64,000 nt of DNA from Methylovulum miyakonense HT12 (GTDB taxonomy: Bacteria > Pseudomonadota > Gammaproteobacteria > Methylococcales > Methylomonadaceae): contig NZ_KB913025.1 in assembly GCF_000384075.1 (NCBI RefSeq), forward strand, positions 4,348,187 through 4,412,186, given 5' to 3'. Shown one piece after another: positions 61,696 through 64,000 of this stretch. Under the pieces are notes generated by a model. The model was not told the origin of the DNA and made no database searches. It saw only the letters and a list, made by a program, of their open reading frames with translations. Every line of letters starts with the position of its first letter. Position 1 is the first letter of the stretch. The position numbers were made by a program, and so were the translations under genes.

Positions 61696-64000
61696 TTAGG
61701 CAAATACATAATCCGCCAATGCCGTTTGTGCCGTACCTTGCAACGTGCCTACCAACGTCAATTCAGCGGCGCTAACTGCGGCATTGGCATCGGCGGCGGT
61801 AAATTGGTACAAGATGCTGTCGACATTGTTATCGACGACAAACAAACGGGTATCGCCAACGGTGTAAGCGGCATTGGCGCTACCGATAACCGCGGCCGCC
61901 GCCACCCTGTCAATGGCACCGCCAATATCGGGTTTGATAATGACCAGCTCCGCCAGATTGGAAAAACTACCGCCTGCATCCACAGCCACTCCGGCATCAA
62001 TAAAGCCATCGCCATTGCCAAGATTAATGTCGCCCGATATTTGCAGCTTATCCGTACCGGACAAGTAATCGAGTGCGGTATCGCCCCCCCCTGTCAACGA
62101 ACTGAAGACAAACACATCCGATCCGGCACCACCAGTCAAGGTGTCAGCCCCGCCCCCCCCGTCAATTTTATTATTGCCCAGGTTGCCGACCAACACGTTA
62201 TCAAAGCTGTTACCGGTACCATCAATCGCCAGTGAACCGGACAAGGTCAGATTCTCAACATTATCACCCAAAATATAGGTTGCACCGCTAAGGACTATAT
62301 CAGTGCCCTCGTCGGCATTTTCCTGTACGTTATCAGCGCTTGAATTGACATTGTAAGTGTCGTCTCCCGCACCGCCCGTCATGGTGTCAATACCACCGGC
62401 ACCATTTAGGTAGTTATTGCCGGAGTTGCCTACCAATAGGTTAGCCAAGTTATTCCCCGTGCCTTTCAGCGCCCCAGTTCCGGTCAAGGTGAGGTTTTCA
62501 ACATTATCCGCCAAGGCATAAGAGACGGAACTGACCACCGTATCGGTACCGGCGCCAACATTTTCCACGATGGCGTCGGCGACATTATCGACCTGATACG
62601 TGTCATTGCCCGCACCACCGGCCATCGCGTCCGCCTCGGCGCCACCGTCGAGCCAGTTGTCGCTGGCGTTGCCCGTCAGGCTGTTGGCCACGGCATTACC
62701 TGTCCCTTTAACCGCCGTACCTATCAGGACAAGGTTCTCAAAGTTATCAGCCAGCGTATAGTCGATAGCGCTATTGACCGTATCCGTGCCTTCGCCGCTG
62801 ATTTCCACAACCACGTCACCCGCATCATCAACGAAATAGCTATCATCCCCTGCTTTGCCGGCCATGCTATCGGCACCACCAGCGCCGTCAAGGACGTTTT
62901 TGGCAGTGTTGCCTGTCAGGCTGTTGGCCAGGCCGTTACCCGTCCCGTTAACCGCTGATGCACCTGCCAATATTAGGTTTTCAAGGTTGGCGCCAAGCGT
63001 GTGGCTAAATACGCTCTGGACGGTATCAATCCCGCCATTGAGCCCTTCTTGGACAATGTCACCACTATCAATGAAGAAAGTGTCGTCACCTTCGCCACCC
63101 ACAAGGGTATCGGCACCGGCATCGCCATCCAACTTATCATTGCCCGCACCGCCATCCAGAATATTAATCCCGGCATTCCCCTTCAACTGGTTATCCGATG
63201 CATTGCCAGTACCGTTGATGGCGATGGTTTTCGTCAAAACCAAGTTTTCCACGTTTGCGGCTAACGTGAAAGTCACCGAACTTTCAACGGTATCTATGCC
63301 TTGGCCGCCGCTTTCAACAATATTATCGGCAAGGTTATCGACGATATAGGTATCGTTGCCCGCACCGCCAATCAGGGTGTCACCCTTCGCGCCACCATCC
63401 AGCGTATCATCGCCCGCCAATCCGGATAGGGTATTGGCGGCACTGTTGCCAATCAGCAGGTTGTCAATGCCATTACCTGTTCCGGACACAGCCCCAGTCT
63501 TCAATAACAGGGTCTCGATATTGTCGGAGAGGGTGTAATTGACGCTGGCTATTACCGTATCAACATAAACCCCTACATTTTCAACGATTTTGACCCCCGC
63601 ATCATCAACAAAATAGAGGTCGTTACCCGCGCCGCCTTTCAGCGTATCCTTACCTGATACCCCGCTAAGTGCGTCAGCACCGTTTGTGCCTGTCAAGGTT
63701 TCATCCGCCGAAGTGCCGATAACAAAGTTTTTCAATTTGTCACCGCCCTCAAGCTGGACTTCATTGATTTGATAAGCCGCGCCCAAGAAATGGTTGCTGA
63801 TGGTCACTTGGTTTCCTGCCAAACCATAAGCGATGATCAGGCTGCTCCCAGATAAGGAGATGCCTGTCAGCTCAAGCAAAGACACGTCAGTGAAATTGAT
63901 CATATCAACGCCAGCATCAACATCGTAGTTATAGATAATATCCTGGCCGTCGGCTTTGGCGATGAAGTAGGTATCGTTACCGTCATTGCCTTGCATGGAA
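61696..64000 (-). CDS. RTX-type calcium-binding repeat protein (5' end beyond window)
   Basis: The C-terminal 768 or so residues of a large repeat protein; the frame is open to the right edge, and the first ATG at 63996 lies within a repeat, so the true start is outside. About six long units of around 95 residues carry LENLVLTG-type strands, GTGNxxxNxLxGN, GGAGADTLxGGAGNDTYxVDN and GxDTVxSSVxYTLxxN. The last 130 residues are a repeat-free end with LFVVDNN and LVGTLQGTAQTALADYVFA, nearly the same as the end of the 25207-27684 protein, and likely the type I secretion signal. The two genes are paralogues. No enzyme domain or secretion gene is visible in the window. Confidence 0.85.
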   Translation of the reverse strand, partial: SMQGNDGNDTYFIAKADGQDIIYNYDVDAGVDMINFTDVSLLELTGISLSGSSLIIAYGLAGNQVTISNHFLGAAYQINEVQLEGGDKLKNFVIGTSADETLTGTNGADALSGVSGKDTLKGGAGNDLYFVDDAGVKIVENVGVYVDTVIASVNYTLSDNIETLLLKTGAVSGTGNGIDNLLIGNSAANTLSGLAGDDTLDGGAKGDTLIGGAGNDTYIVDNLADNIVESGGQGIDTVESSVTFTLAANVENLVLTKTIAINGTGNASDNQLKGNAGINILDGGAGNDKLDGDAGADTLVGGEGDDTFFIDSGDIVQEGLNGGIDTVQSVFSHTLGANLENLILAGASAVNGTGNGLANSLTGNTAKNVLDGAGGADSMAGKAGDDSYFVDDAGDVVVEISGEGTDTVNSAIDYTLADNFENLVLIGTAVKGTGNAVANSLTGNASDNWLDGGAEADAMAGGAGNDTYQVDNVADAIVENVGAGTDTVVSSVSYALADNVENLTLTGTGALKGTGNNLANLLVGNSGNNYLNGAGGIDTMTGGAGDDTYNVNSSADNVQENADEGTDIVLSGATYILGDNVENLTLSGSLAIDGTGNSFDNVLVGNLGNNKIDGGGGADTLTGGAGSDVFVFSSLTGGGDTALDYLSGTDKLQISGDINLGNGDGFIDAGVAVDAGGSFSNLAELVIIKPDIGGAIDRVAAAAVIGSANAAYTVGDTRLFVVDNNVDSILYQFTAADANAAVSAAELTLVGTLQGTAQTALADYVFA

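Noticed and set aside
61696-64000. Regular base repeats as a CRISPR array
   Set aside because: The periodicity comes from calcium-binding protein repeats in one long frame; there are no identical direct repeats with unique spacers of fixed length.

Overview
This window looks like chromosomal DNA of a gammaproteobacterium. The best hints are the BamC lipoprotein after dapA, RimK, the single-chain PurL, GlnE, a BaeSR-type two-component pair and the conserved run tRNA-fMet, rimP, nusA, infB, rbfA, truB, rpsO, pnp. The style of the accessory genes would fit a Methylococcales-type methanotroph, but no methane-oxidation gene is present, so that placement is only a guess. No insertion sequence, prophage, rRNA operon or CRISPR array was seen.

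Layout. 1-8132: rimK (minus, cut by the window edge), a divergent carboxynorspermidine decarboxylase-like gene, dapA-bamC and purL. 8230-15036: a small membrane protein, the 2-oxoglutarate dehydrogenase operon sucA-sucB-lpd, and an alkylguanine methyltransferase gene that runs tail-to-tail into glgX (minus). 17332-21686: an HD-GYP protein with a degenerate receiver, then a four-gene cassette (Tat-like exported protein, PqqD-like protein, HprK-related kinase A, nucleotidyltransferase). 21765-24467: spy-like gene and baeR-baeS (minus). 24731: cold-shock gene with a long leader. 25207-27684: a secreted calcium-binding repeat protein. 28100-37114: the translation/transcription operon headed by initiator tRNA. 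37224: family 5 uracil-DNA glycosylase. 38061-50084: a CHASE2 adenylate/guanylate cyclase and a lone cyclic-nucleotide-binding protein (plus) facing a two-partner secretion operon of giant adhesin, secreted FecR-domain protein and TpsB transporter (minus). 50395-50554: a MITE-like palindrome. 50669-56865: methyltransferase, ZnuD-like receptor with a Zur box, FlgO-like lipoprotein, a formylglycine-generating-enzyme-like protein and a Stf0-type sulfotransferase. 57063: glnE. 60428-64000: EF-hand protein, small lipoprotein and a second calcium-binding repeat protein running off the right edge.

Most interesting. (1) The HprK-related kinase A / PqqD-like / nucleotidyltransferase cassette with a candidate exported substrate, an uncharacterised peptide- or protein-modifying system. 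(2) The dihydrolipoyl dehydrogenase of the 2-oxoglutarate dehydrogenase operon lacks the first cysteine of its redox disulfide (His51 instead). (3) The HD-GYP protein lacks both its phosphoacceptor Asp and one of its metal-binding acids. (4) The cyclase, cyclic-nucleotide-binding, TpsB, FecR and TpsA genes may form one surface-sensing and adhesion module. (5) A near-consensus Zur operator lies upstream of the znuD-like gene.

Start codons were moved inward where signal peptides, ribosome-binding sites or family alignment favoured it. All family assignments come from reading motifs; no database search was run.
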